The position numbers were made by a program, and so were the translations under genes. Under the pieces are notes generated by a model. It was not told the DNA's origin. It saw only the letters and a list, made by a program, of their open reading frames with translations, and did no database searches. A DNA stretch of 7,541 nt from an uncultured Bacillota bacterium (GTDB lineage Bacteria; Bacillota_I; Bacilli_A; Erysipelotrichales; Erysipelotrichaceae), in contig CAMOMM010000042.1 of the NCBI GenBank assembly GCA_946619805.1, forward strand, positions 1-7,541, in the 5' to 3' direction. This document shows, one piece after another, positions 1-5,898 of the stretch; position 1 is the first letter of the stretch; each line of letters opens with the position of its first letter.

Positions 1-686
1 GGCTGGTAAATGATGATTACAGTGACGTTGCCTTTATCTGCGTGGCTCCTGATATGCCGGGCGCCATGGAATGGATCAGATACGTATCTTCCCGCGGCAT
101 CATTCCGGAAATCGGCTATACCAAGTGTACGGCTGAACAGGTAATTGAAGCCGCAGACAACGGTCTTGGTACCTGCTCACACATTTTCAATGGATATGTA
201 CCGATGCATCACCGTGATTCTTCCGCCGTTGCCGGTATCATGCTTGATGACAGAATAAAGGCCCAGATAACCATGGATGGCTATCATGTAGCCCCAGCCT
301 GGGTCAAGCTGGTAATCAAGGCCAAGGGAATTGAGAACTGCTATGGAATAACCGATCTGTCAAGTGTATCCGGCCTGCCTGATGGTGAAAACATTCTGCC
401 TGACGGTACTGTCGTTGTTACAAAAGACGGGTTCAACTGGAGGACAGACGGACACATTCTCAGCGGCAACAATACAATGAATCAGATAATGTACCGCGCC
501 CATAATGCAGTAGGGTTAAGCAGAGAACAGGTCGGACTTCTGTATACCGAAAACCCGGCCAGCTGTCTGAAAATCACTGACCGAGGTAAAATTGAAGTTG
601 GCCGCAAGAGTGATTTTGTCATCATGGACGTTGATTACAATGTCATAAAGACCATCATAAACGGTCAGATCTTCTATCAGAAATAA
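1..686 (+). CDS. N-acetylglucosamine-6-phosphate deacetylase-like amidohydrolase, C-terminal part (5' end outside window)
   Basis: The reading frame is open from the first complete codon at position 3, so the gene starts upstream of the window; the GTG at 42 is an internal valine. About 228 C-terminal residues are present. They follow the NagA layout: a VAPDMPG strand matching the NagA LAPE region, SHIFNG (NagA THLFNAM, a metal-binding His), MDGYHV (NagA DGxHV, the substrate-contacting His), ITD (the catalytic Asp), LSGNNTM (NagA LSGSSLTM), and a closing strand with an IINGQ turn typical of amidohydrolases. NagA removes the acetyl group from GlcNAc-6-phosphate in cytosolic amino-sugar catabolism. 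One oddity is that the GHS metal-ligand His of NagA is a Tyr here (IGYTK, codon 117-119), so the true substrate or metal content may differ. The family is clear; the exact reaction is inferred. Confidence 0.8.
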   Translation, partial: LVNDDYSDVAFICVAPDMPGAMEWIRYVSSRGIIPEIGYTKCTAEQVIEAADNGLGTCSHIFNGYVPMHHRDSSAVAGIMLDDRIKAQITMDGYHVAPAWVKLVIKAKGIENCYGITDLSSVSGLPDGENILPDGTVVVTKDGFNWRTDGHILSGNNTMNQIMYRAHNAVGLSREQVGLLYTENPASCLKITDRGKIEVGRKSDFVIMDVDYNVIKTIINGQIFYQK

Positions 687-688
687 TC

Positions 689-722
689 AAAAGCCAGTAT
701 CCTGATTGAATACTGGCTTTTT
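689..722. terminator. Bidirectional intrinsic terminator between convergent genes
   Basis: The arms AAAAGCCAGTAT (689-700) and ATACTGGCTTTT (710-721) pair perfectly over 12 bp around a 9-base loop. The plus-strand product ends in a U run, and the minus-strand product ends in UUUU. It sits 3 bases after the amidohydrolase stop and 9 bases after the minus-strand lipoprotein stop, so it can serve both convergent transcripts. Confidence 0.88.
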
Positions 723-730
723 AATGTATC

Positions 731-2209
731 TTACCAGCCTGGACGTCCGCCACCCGGGCCTCCACCGGGACCGCCCTGGCCGCCCCAGCCTGACTGGTCT
801 CCCGGGCCCATACCGCCGCCACCGAACTGATTGGTCATCTGAGTTACCTGGGAACCGTTGACGATAACTGTACCGCCATTGATCTGTCCCTGACCGTCAT
901 AGTCAAAAGGTGACTGGGCTGAAATGGTAATGTATCCGCCGTTAATGAACAGGTTGCCGTTGGAATCAAGAGCATCTGTATCGCCCTGACCCATGTTAAC
1001 GGTCAGAACACCGTCATTAATGGTAATTGTCGGGGTGATTCCCGAAACCTTCTGAGCGGCATTTATACCGTCGTCAGAGGCATTAACAGTGATGTCTCCG
1101 CCATTTACGGTTACAACGGTTGCTTCCAGACCTTCAGCCGAATTGATCACGATCGTACCGTCATTGATTTCCAGAGTATGATCGGCATGGATCGCATCAT
1201 CCCCGGCTTTGATGGAGATCTCGCCGCCGTTGATAACGATGATGTTGTCGCTGTGCAGGCCGTCTTCGGTAACGGTGAGGGAAATGACACCGCTGTCAAT
1301 GATGACTGCCTGGGTTGCCTGTAATCCTTTGTCACCGGTACTGGCTGTAACTGTTGAACCGTTAACGTAGATGAATCCCTTGGCTGTGTCTTCGTCATTG
1401 TCAGCCTTGATACCATCGGTACCGGCTTTAACGTTTACAGTAGAATTGACCAGTTTGACGGCGTCATTTACATTTATCGCAGTCTTGACAGCAGTAACCT
1501 TTACGGTTGCCCCGGCAATTGTCAGCTCGTCTTTGCAGACGATACCGTGCTTGTAATTGCCATTGACAGTCAGAGATCCTGTTCCGTTTATCGTTAGGTC
1601 ATCCTTGCTGAAGATGGTACCGTCAACTTCGGAATCGTCATATGTGACACTGTAAGATGACCCGTCGGAGAGGGTATTTACCGTGTTGTCAGCCAGGGTG
1701 ATGAAGACTTTATCAGCCTGTCCTACAATGATTGCCGCATTCTGATCAGCTGTAAGAGAAAGATTGTTAAGGATCAGCTGAACCTTAGAGTCACTGTCAG
1801 CCTCGACAAGTACGGTTCCTGAACCGTTACCTGAGAGGACATAAGTACCTGCAGAGGTGATCTTTACGGTATTGTCAGTTACTGTAATGCCGCTTCCGGT
1901 AAAAGTAATGTCATTTCCGGAGAAACTGACTGTTCCGGTTATTTCATCGTAGCTGGCGGTAAGATCACGCTTGCTTACTGATGTATCATACTCGACACCG
2001 TTAAAGGTGAAAGTATCTCTAAGGTCAGTATTTTCTGTTTCTGAGACACTGATACTGACGTTTTCAACAGGAACAGATGGCTCTGTTTCTGTCTGTATTT
2101 CCGTTAATGTGTTGTTTTCTACAGTGTTTCCGGTATTTTCGTTGCCGGCTTTTGCGCCACATCCTGTCAAAAGGAGAGCTGCCAGCAATATCGTTAATGC
2201 TTTTTTCAT
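731..2209 (-). CDS. Secreted carbohydrate-binding beta-helix lipoprotein, Cthe_2159 family (formerly DUF4353)
   Basis: From the ATG at 2209 the protein has 492 residues. Residues 1-17 form a lipoprotein signal peptide (KK, hydrophobic core, lipobox LTGC with Cys17). An acidic, Thr/Asn-rich linker follows to about residue 60. Residues ~90-455 consist of short strand-turn repeats such as INGGEISI, INDGTIVI and VNGGDITV with interleaved Asp-rich turns (GDDAIHADH, SDDGINA), as expected of a right-handed parallel beta-helix. Residues ~463-492 are a Gly/Pro-rich tail. The family was founded on Clostridium thermocellum Cthe_2159, described as a cell-surface polysaccharide-binding beta-helix; the Asp turns suggest calcium sites, which is inference. 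A GTG at 2218 is in frame but only 2 bases from the GGAGGT ribosome binding site, whereas the ATG is 11 bases from it, so the ATG is preferred. It is the last gene of the VTC-DUF4956 operon, one base after the DUF4956 stop. Confidence 0.85.
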   Translation of the reverse strand: MKKALTILLAALLLTGCGAKAGNENTGNTVENNTLTEIQTETEPSVPVENVSISVSETENTDLRDTFTFNGVEYDTSVSKRDLTASYDEITGTVSFSGNDITFTGSGITVTDNTVKITSAGTYVLSGNGSGTVLVEADSDSKVQLILNNLSLTADQNAAIIVGQADKVFITLADNTVNTLSDGSSYSVTYDDSEVDGTIFSKDDLTINGTGSLTVNGNYKHGIVCKDELTIAGATVKVTAVKTAINVNDAVKLVNSTVNVKAGTDGIKADNDEDTAKGFIYVNGSTVTASTGDKGLQATQAVIIDSGVISLTVTEDGLHSDNIIVINGGEISIKAGDDAIHADHTLEINDGTIVINSAEGLEATVVTVNGGDITVNASDDGINAAQKVSGITPTITINDGVLTVNMGQGDTDALDSNGNLFINGGYITISAQSPFDYDGQGQINGGTVIVNGSQVTQMTNQFGGGGMGPGDQSGWGGQGGPGGGPGGGRPGW

Positions 2210-2210
2210 A

Positions 2211-2879
2211 TTACTCACTCACCTCCGGGAATACTCCCAAACTGATTTCCAGATTGCTGTTTCTGATACGCAGCTCGTTGATGAAATTCTGGATATCATT
2301 TCTGTCTTTTAATACTATATCATATGTCAGCTTGTAAAGGCTTCCCATATTTGTTGTTCTTACTGTTAATAATTCGCTGCTTACCGTGTATCTGTCCATC
2401 AGATCGGTTAATTCTTCAGCATAGTTCATTGATTCAGGGCAGGTGATCTTTAATTCCTGATGTACCTGTCCAAGCTGTCCTTCAAGCTTATGAAATACTG
2501 TCATGATGATGCAGACAATCAGGGTAAACAGAGTGGCAAAGCCGATGTATCCGATTGAAGTAGCCAGACCTATGGTTACGGCTACAAAGATCATCAGAAT
2601 GTCTTCAGCCTTGTACTGCATGCTTCTGAATCTGACTAATCCAAATGCCCCGGCTACGGCAACACCGGTACCGACATTGCCATTGACCATCATGATGACT
2701 GTCTGGGCAACTACCGGCATCAGGATAAGAGTCATCTGATAGCTCGGATTGCTTTTGGTAAGACGGGCTTGAAGTATGGCAAGGATCGTTCCTAAAATGA
2801 CTGATGCAGCTGTACAGATGAGGAATACCTGTAATGTGATTGTTGATGTGTATATTGATGTGAATAACTGTTCAAACAT
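2211..2879 (-). CDS. DUF4956 integral membrane protein
   Basis: The 222-residue protein has an N-terminal membrane half and a soluble C-terminal half. Hydrophobic segments are visible at about residues 13-37, 48-66, 70-82 and 92-128 (one long or two short helices). The family signature GAFGLVRFRS (residues 78-86) followed by AEDILMIFVAVTIGLA is clear. Residues ~131-222 look like a small alpha/beta cytosolic domain, possibly ferredoxin-like, since DUF4956 proteins commonly end this way. The biochemical function is unknown. Bacterial DUF4956 genes commonly sit next to VTC-domain genes, as here, which suggests a membrane partner of the VTC protein. The start at 2879 is supported by AAAGGGG at 2893-2887, 7 bases upstream, although this start lies 88 bases inside the VTC gene. 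Confidence 0.85.
   Translation of the reverse strand: MFEQLFTSIYTSTITLQVFLICTAASVILGTILAILQARLTKSNPSYQMTLILMPVVAQTVIMMVNGNVGTGVAVAGAFGLVRFRSMQYKAEDILMIFVAVTIGLATSIGYIGFATLFTLIVCIIMTVFHKLEGQLGQVHQELKITCPESMNYAEELTDLMDRYTVSSELLTVRTTNMGSLYKLTYDIVLKDRNDIQNFINELRIRNSNLEISLGVFPEVSE
2221..2226 (-). promoter_or_regulatory. Ribosome binding site deciding the lipoprotein start
   Basis: GGAGGT on the minus strand lies inside the last codons of the DUF4956 gene. It is 11 bases before the ATG at 2209 but only 2 bases before the GTG at 2218, so it favours the ATG. The placement suggests translational coupling to the upstream gene. Confidence 0.7.
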
Positions 2880-3577
2880 GTTTTTACCCCTTTCATAATT
2901 CTGTTTGTATAGATCTGACCGTATTTGGAGAAATTGCCCGGATAGATACCGAGTTCATCGAGCCGGCTTGCCAGCCACAGTTCCATGGAGTTGAGACATT
3001 TGATCTCCATAATGATGGTATCCTTATCGGTAAGCTTTTCCTCAGGTTCACTGTTTTTCAGGATCAGATTATTCAGAGAATAGCTGATATCATAATCGAA
3101 TGTGATCCTTACTGAAGGATCGGCCATACTTACATAACAGTCACGCTGATATCTTATAAGTACTCTTGGCTTGAGATCTTCATTTCTGCTGAATAAGTAA
3201 TCTATTTCCTTCATTATCTGACTGTCGCATGTTTTATTCTGGAACAGCAGATAATTCATGGCATTGCGGTAACTGAGGGCCTGTCTTCTCTTGTATGTTA
3301 CTCCCAGATATTTCTTCTTAAGTTCCAGGAATACTTCGGAGTTGTCGTCATGAATTCCATAGCTTCTTAATCTGAGCTTTTCACGGTACCCGTTACCGTC
3401 CAGGGAACCTCTGACCAGCTTATAGTCATCTGTGTCAAAGTAGATGCTGGAAATGTCGCTGTGCGGATACATGTCGGGTTCGATCCTTGAACTGATCTTT
3501 TCCATCAGCTGTTCATATTGTCTCTTTGTCAGAACATATTTGGATTCGACTCTTTCAAAAATTGACTGATAATCCAT
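2792..3577 (-). CDS. VTC-domain protein (polyphosphate polymerase fold)
   Basis: The 261-residue protein belongs to the VTC domain family, in the triphosphate tunnel metalloenzyme superfamily; its yeast relative Vtc4 polymerises ATP gamma-phosphate into polyphosphate. Basic and acidic residues expected to line the tunnel are visible in order: ESKYV (Lys13), REKLRLRSYG (Arg65, Arg69, Arg71), ELKKK (Glu85, Lys87), YKRR (Lys96), IRYQR (Arg142, Arg145), RITFD (Arg157), MEIK (Glu191, Lys193) and FSKYG (Lys218). Catalytic activity in bacterial members paired with DUF4956 is not established. The domain ends near residue 230; residues 233-261 are encoded within the start of the DUF4956 gene and form a His/Gln/Ser/Tyr-rich tail with no recognisable fold. 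The start has a strong AAAGGAGGT 7 bases upstream. It is the first gene of the operon. Confidence 0.87.
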   Translation of the reverse strand: MDYQSIFERVESKYVLTKRQYEQLMEKISSRIEPDMYPHSDISSIYFDTDDYKLVRGSLDGNGYREKLRLRSYGIHDDNSEVFLELKKKYLGVTYKRRQALSYRNAMNYLLFQNKTCDSQIMKEIDYLFSRNEDLKPRVLIRYQRDCYVSMADPSVRITFDYDISYSLNNLILKNSEPEEKLTDKDTIIMEIKCLNSMELWLASRLDELGIYPGNFSKYGQIYTNRIMKGVKTCLNSYSHQYTHQQSHYRYSSSVQLHQSF

Positions 3578-3584
3578 ATTGGCT

Positions 3585-3593
3585 ACCTCCTTT
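3585..3593 (-). promoter_or_regulatory. Strong ribosome binding site of the VTC gene
   Basis: AAAGGAGGT on the minus strand, 7 bases before the ATG at 3577, is a near-complete anti-Shine-Dalgarno match and fixes the start of the VTC gene. Confidence 0.85.
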
Positions 3594-3602
3594 ACGAGCT
3601 TA

Positions 3603-3666
3603 ATTATAGGTAACGAAAATAGAGATTCTATGAATCAAATGTGAAGAAAAATAAATTCTCTGTGAA
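3603..3666 (-). promoter_or_regulatory. Promoter of the VTC operon with PhoP-box-like repeats
   Basis: A perfect TATAAT -10 lies at 3608-3603 on the minus strand, predicting a short leader of about 20 bases before the VTC start. There is no good -35 at 16-18 bases. Instead, upstream on the same strand, TTCACA (3666-3661), TTCACA (3645-3640) and TTCATA (3634-3629) occur, with a weaker TTTATT (3655-3650) between the first two, giving steps of 11, 10 and 11 bases. This resembles the TT(A/C/T)A(C/T)A tandem boxes bound by PhoP in Bacillus. The -10 is seen directly; activation by a phosphate regulator is inference. Confidence 0.5.
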
Positions 3667-3676
3667 GATTTGGTGA

Positions 3677-3705
3677 TTGAGTTTTTTGTTATCTGACTGT
3701 ATAAT
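3677..3705 (+). promoter_or_regulatory. Promoter of the GNAT gene
   Basis: TTGAGT (3677-3682) and TATAAT (3700-3705) are separated by 17 bases, a near-consensus housekeeping promoter. It predicts a start about 15 bases before the acetyltransferase ATG, with GAGGG (3716-3720) as ribosome binding site. It is divergent from the VTC operon promoter. Confidence 0.75.
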
Positions 3706-3726
3706 CTTTATTTGTGAGGGATTAAC

Positions 3727-4194
3727 ATGGTTACTTTGAAATTAGCAAAACCTAATAATGCCAAGGAACTCGGGATTCTGTTCAACGAGTGTTTTACGGT
3801 ATATCACGGGTGTGACACTGAAGGATATACAGTTGAGGAATGTACTGAATACTTCCGTAACCGTAAATGCCGTGATACCGTTATCGGTATTTATGATGGA
3901 AACATCATTGGGTTCTGTACTTTCGGCAAGGCGGAAGATGAATATTTCAGAGATGCCGGATGCGTCGAGTACATAATGGTAAAGAAGGAATACCAGAGAC
4001 TTGGCGATGGCAGAAGAATTCTTCACGAAGCAATCAGACAGCTACGCCGCCAGGAATACAGCCGGGTAATGTGCTGGCTGGACAGTGAAAATGAAGATGC
4101 TGTCGGCTTCTTCAAGGCCCTGGGCTTTATTTTCACGGGTGAGGAGAAGAAAGACGGGGAACTTACCCTGCAGAAATACTTCAGAACAATATAA
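3727..4194 (+). CDS. GNAT-family N-acetyltransferase
   Basis: The 155-residue protein has the typical length of a single GNAT domain. Members transfer an acyl group from acyl-CoA to an amine on small molecules, proteins or antibiotics. Motif A spans about residues 79-100, with the strand CVEYIMV followed by QRLGDG (residues 90-95), the pyrophosphate-binding Q/RxxGxG/A loop. Motif B is visible as NEDAVGFFKALGF (122-134). An N-terminal segment KPNNAKELGILFNECF forms the usual first helix. The substrate cannot be told from sequence. The gene is monocistronic by appearance, with its own promoter and a weak hairpin after the stop, and is divergent from the VTC operon, so a shared function is not implied. 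The ATG at 3727 follows GAGGG by 6 bases. Confidence 0.88.
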   Translation: MVTLKLAKPNNAKELGILFNECFTVYHGCDTEGYTVEECTEYFRNRKCRDTVIGIYDGNIIGFCTFGKAEDEYFRDAGCVEYIMVKKEYQRLGDGRRILHEAIRQLRRQEYSRVMCWLDSENEDAVGFFKALGFIFTGEEKKDGELTLQKYFRTI

Positions 4195-4212
4195 AGGCTG
4201 TAATGGCCTTTT
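4193..4212 (+). terminator. Weak intrinsic terminator after the GNAT gene
   Basis: AAAGGC (4193-4198) pairs with GCCTTT (4206-4211) around a 7-base loop, with only a TTTT tract at 4209-4212. The arm includes the last bases of the stop codon. It is short, so readthrough into the next gene is possible. Confidence 0.45.
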
Positions 4213-4225
4213 CGCTTGTTATGAT

Positions 4226-4255
4226 TTGACAATGAATCACAACAGGACTTATTAT
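4226..4255 (+). promoter_or_regulatory. Promoter of the CNNM/HlyC-type gene
   Basis: A perfect TTGACA (4226-4231) is followed after 18 bases by TATTAT (4250-4255), five of six matches to the -10 consensus. GGAG at 4271-4274 is the ribosome binding site, 13 bases from the ATG at 4288, which is somewhat long. Confidence 0.7.
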
Positions 4256-4287
4256 ATATACATTGAAAAAGGAGTTGATGTTTCAAT

Positions 4288-5661
4288 ATGGATCCGCTTT
4301 CGTGGACTTTGACTAATGCAGATGTGACCCTGCCGGATAAAGGGGTAATGGGTTATGTACTTCTTCTGATCGGACTTATTGCCGTTAATGCGTATTTTGC
4401 AGCCAGTGAGCTGGCAATTGTTTCGCTTAATGATGCCAAACTGGAAAAGATGGCTCAGGAGGGAAACAGAAAGGCCAAAACATTGTTTGCCATGACAAGT
4501 CAGCCGACAACTTTTCTGTCAACCATTCAGATCGGTGTAACACTGTCAGGATTTCTGTCAAGTGCTGTTGCCGCTGATACCTTCGCTGACTACATTGTGT
4601 ATTTATTCAGGAATTTATCTGTTGATCTATCAATAGTTAGAATAATATCCATCTTTGTCATTACCTTGCTGCTGTCATTTCTGACGCTTGTTTTCGGCGA
4701 ACTTTTGCCAAAGAGAATAGCCATCAGAGATCCGGAAAAAGTTGCATTCGCAGTCTGTGGTTCACTTAAGTTTTTCTATTCTGCTTTCAAGCCGCTGGTC
4801 TGGCTGGTATCAAAGACCGTAAATGCCGTAGCCAACGCTTTCGGTATCAAGGAGACTGACAATCAGTCTGAATATACCGAAGAAGAGATAAGGATCCTGG
4901 TAGATGCCGGCAATGAGAAAGGTCTCATTGAAACCGAGCGGAAGGAAATGATCAACAATGTTTTTGAGTTTAATGACCGTACCGTCGGTGAGATCATGAC
5001 TCACAGAACCGACATGGAAGCTCTGGAACTGACGGAGAACCTCAATGAAGTATTCAAGCGGTTCAACGAATCCGGACACTCCCGTATCCCGGTATATGAT
5101 AAAGACATTGATGACATCGTCGGCATGCTTTATGTAAAGGACCTGCTGGAACTGTTCGTTGATGAAAAGAAGAGGGAAAAGTTCACGATCCGGAATTACA
5201 TGCGTGAGCCGATGTTCGTATATGAAAACCTGAAATGCGATGATCTGTTTGATGAATTCCAGAAAACCAAGGTTCAGGTTGCCATCGTTCTTGATGAATA
5301 TGGCGGAACCTACGGTATCGTTTCAATGGAAGATTTGCTGGAGTCCATCGTCGGTGACATTCAGGATGAATTTGACGATGAGGAACAGGAGTTCCAGGAA
5401 CTTACGGAAAACCACTTCATCGTTGACGGTGCTGCAATCATTGATGATGTCAGCAAGCTCATTGGCGTTGAACTGGATGACAGCATGAATGACACGATCG
5501 GCGGACTGGTAATGGACAGACTGGGGTATGTTCCGGAAGAGGATGAACATCCAAGCGTTACCATCGGCAATGCAACATTTACCATCAAATCCATGGATGA
5601 AAGATCCATTGACAAGATCGATGTGGTCATCGTGCCTGAGGAAAAGAAAGAAGAGAACTGA
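4288..5661 (+). CDS. CNNM/CorC-HlyC family membrane protein (DUF21, CBS pair, transporter-associated domain)
   Basis: At 457 residues the protein has the full family architecture. The DUF21/CNNM membrane domain covers about residues 18-185, with hydrophobic segments near 20-43, 74-97, 112-138 and 150-178; it carries FAASE (38-41) and GELLPKRIA (137-145), both conserved. Residues ~195-235 form the acidic linker helix. A CBS pair follows at about 235-360, including the conserved DEYGGTYGIVSMEDLLE stretch (336-352). The CorC_HlyC domain spans about 374-449. Homologues are linked to magnesium/cobalt transport or efflux, while the 'hemolysin' label is historical; cation handling with nucleotide sensing by the CBS pair is inferred. 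An in-frame TGA at 4276 rules out a longer N-terminus, so the ATG at 4288 is the first available ATG. Its own promoter and terminator suggest it is monocistronic. Confidence 0.9.
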   Translation: MDPLSWTLTNADVTLPDKGVMGYVLLLIGLIAVNAYFAASELAIVSLNDAKLEKMAQEGNRKAKTLFAMTSQPTTFLSTIQIGVTLSGFLSSAVAADTFADYIVYLFRNLSVDLSIVRIISIFVITLLLSFLTLVFGELLPKRIAIRDPEKVAFAVCGSLKFFYSAFKPLVWLVSKTVNAVANAFGIKETDNQSEYTEEEIRILVDAGNEKGLIETERKEMINNVFEFNDRTVGEIMTHRTDMEALELTENLNEVFKRFNESGHSRIPVYDKDIDDIVGMLYVKDLLELFVDEKKREKFTIRNYMREPMFVYENLKCDDLFDEFQKTKVQVAIVLDEYGGTYGIVSMEDLLESIVGDIQDEFDDEEQEFQELTENHFIVDGAAIIDDVSKLIGVELDDSMNDTIGGLVMDRLGYVPEEDEHPSVTIGNATFTIKSMDERSIDKIDVVIVPEEKKEEN

Positions 5662-5676
5662 GTTTCTCTTTTTTTT
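5651..5676 (+). terminator. Intrinsic terminator overlapping the CNNM stop codon
   Basis: AAGAGAA (5651-5657) pairs with TTCTCTT (5664-5670) around the loop CTGAGT, which contains the TGA stop codon (5659-5661), followed by a further run of T to 5676. The stem is A/T-rich and only 7 bp, so the U run carries much of the signal. Confidence 0.5.
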
Positions 5677-5679
5677 CGA

Positions 5680-5708
5680 TTTTCAGCGTTTTAAAGAATA
5701 TATATAAT
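5680..5708 (+). promoter_or_regulatory. Possible upstream promoter for the pyr operon
   Basis: TTTTCA (5680-5685, four of six -35 matches) and TATAAT (5703-5708) are 17 bases apart. It would give a leader of roughly 185 bases, longer than from the nearer TATAAT at 5784. It overlaps an AT-rich stretch, so a chance match is possible. Confidence 0.35.
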
Positions 5709-5783
5709 ACAGCCGTTACAATGTGAAAAAAGCCAGCGAAAAAACAAATTATTTTTGTTGCAAAGTAAGGGCAAATGTGGTTT

Positions 5784-5789
5784 TATAAT
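5784..5789 (+). promoter_or_regulatory. -10 element of the pyrR operon promoter
   Basis: A perfect TATAAT predicts a transcript start near 5795-5797, exactly where the attenuator's first helix begins. No good -35 lies at 16-18 bases; TTGCAA at 5758-5763 is 20 bases away. The fit with the RNA structure is the main support. Confidence 0.55.
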
Positions 5790-5795
5790 ACTAGT

Positions 5796-5887
5796 AACTT
5801 TGAAGACGGTACTGTGATGCCGACAAGTTCGATGACATTTTTCATGCGAAATGTAACAGGGTCTTGTCGTGCACAAGACCCTTTTTT
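5796..5887 (+). promoter_or_regulatory. PyrR-responsive transcription attenuator (pyr leader)
   Basis: Three mutually exclusive folds can be drawn. Anti-antiterminator: lower stem 5796-5802 with 5824-5829 (one bulged U), a purine-rich bulge AAGA (5803-5806) opposite A5823, and upper stem CGGUA/UGCCG (5807-5811 with 5818-5822) closed by the hexaloop CUGUGA (5812-5817). That loop fits the CNGNGA of known PyrR binding sites, and the U·G pair below it sits where the published ARUCCNGNGAGGYU consensus has one. Antiterminator: CGACAAG (5821-5827) with CUUGUCG (5863-5869), enclosing a small hairpin, ACAUUU (5835-5840) with AAAUGU (5849-5854). Terminator: 5859-5887. UMP-bound PyrR should stabilise the first fold, free the terminator and stop transcription of pyrR and the permease. 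The folds are seen in the sequence; the mechanism is known from Bacillus. Confidence 0.8.
5859..5887 (+). terminator. Regulated intrinsic terminator of the pyr leader
   Basis: GGGTCTTGT (5859-5867) and ACAAGACCC (5873-5881) form a perfect 9 bp stem with loop CGTGC, followed by six T (5882-5887). It ends two bases before the pyrR ribosome binding site. Its left arm is shared with the antiterminator. Confidence 0.9.
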
Positions 5888-5889
5888 CC

Positions 5890-5894
5890 GGAGG
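5890..5894 (+). promoter_or_regulatory. Ribosome binding site of pyrR, deciding its start
   Basis: GGAGG lies directly downstream of the terminator U run and 4 bases before ATG 5899. An in-frame GTG at 5869 lies within the terminator loop and has no ribosome binding site, so ATG 5899 is the start. Confidence 0.8.
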
Positions 5895-5898
5895 ATGT

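Noticed and set aside
42..44. GTG 42 as the start of the amidohydrolase
   Set aside because: The frame is open upstream to the window edge, and the residues before it continue the NagA-like strand, so the gene is cut by the window rather than starting here.
1147..1556. Open frames in other phases within the beta-helix gene
   Set aside because: They are low-complexity shadows of the repetitive Thr/Val/Asp-rich gene, with no ribosome binding sites or recognisable domains.
1000..1900. Recurrent short motifs in the lipoprotein gene as a DNA repeat or CRISPR array
   Set aside because: The repetition is at the protein level (beta-helix turns) with diverged codons and in-frame spacing, not conserved DNA repeats with spacers.
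2210..2218. GTG 2218 as the lipoprotein start
   Set aside because: It lies only 2 bases after GGAGGT, too close for initiation; ATG 2209 gives a clean MKK signal peptide.
5743..5759. AACAAA/TTTGTT inverted repeat upstream of pyrR as a terminator or operator
   Set aside because: The stem is 6 bp with one G-C pair in a very AT-rich stretch; a chance palindrome is more likely.
5869..5898. A longer PyrR start at GTG 5869
   Set aside because: This GTG is in the loop of the leader terminator and has no ribosome binding site; ATG 5899 has GGAGG upstream and gives the family's normal length.
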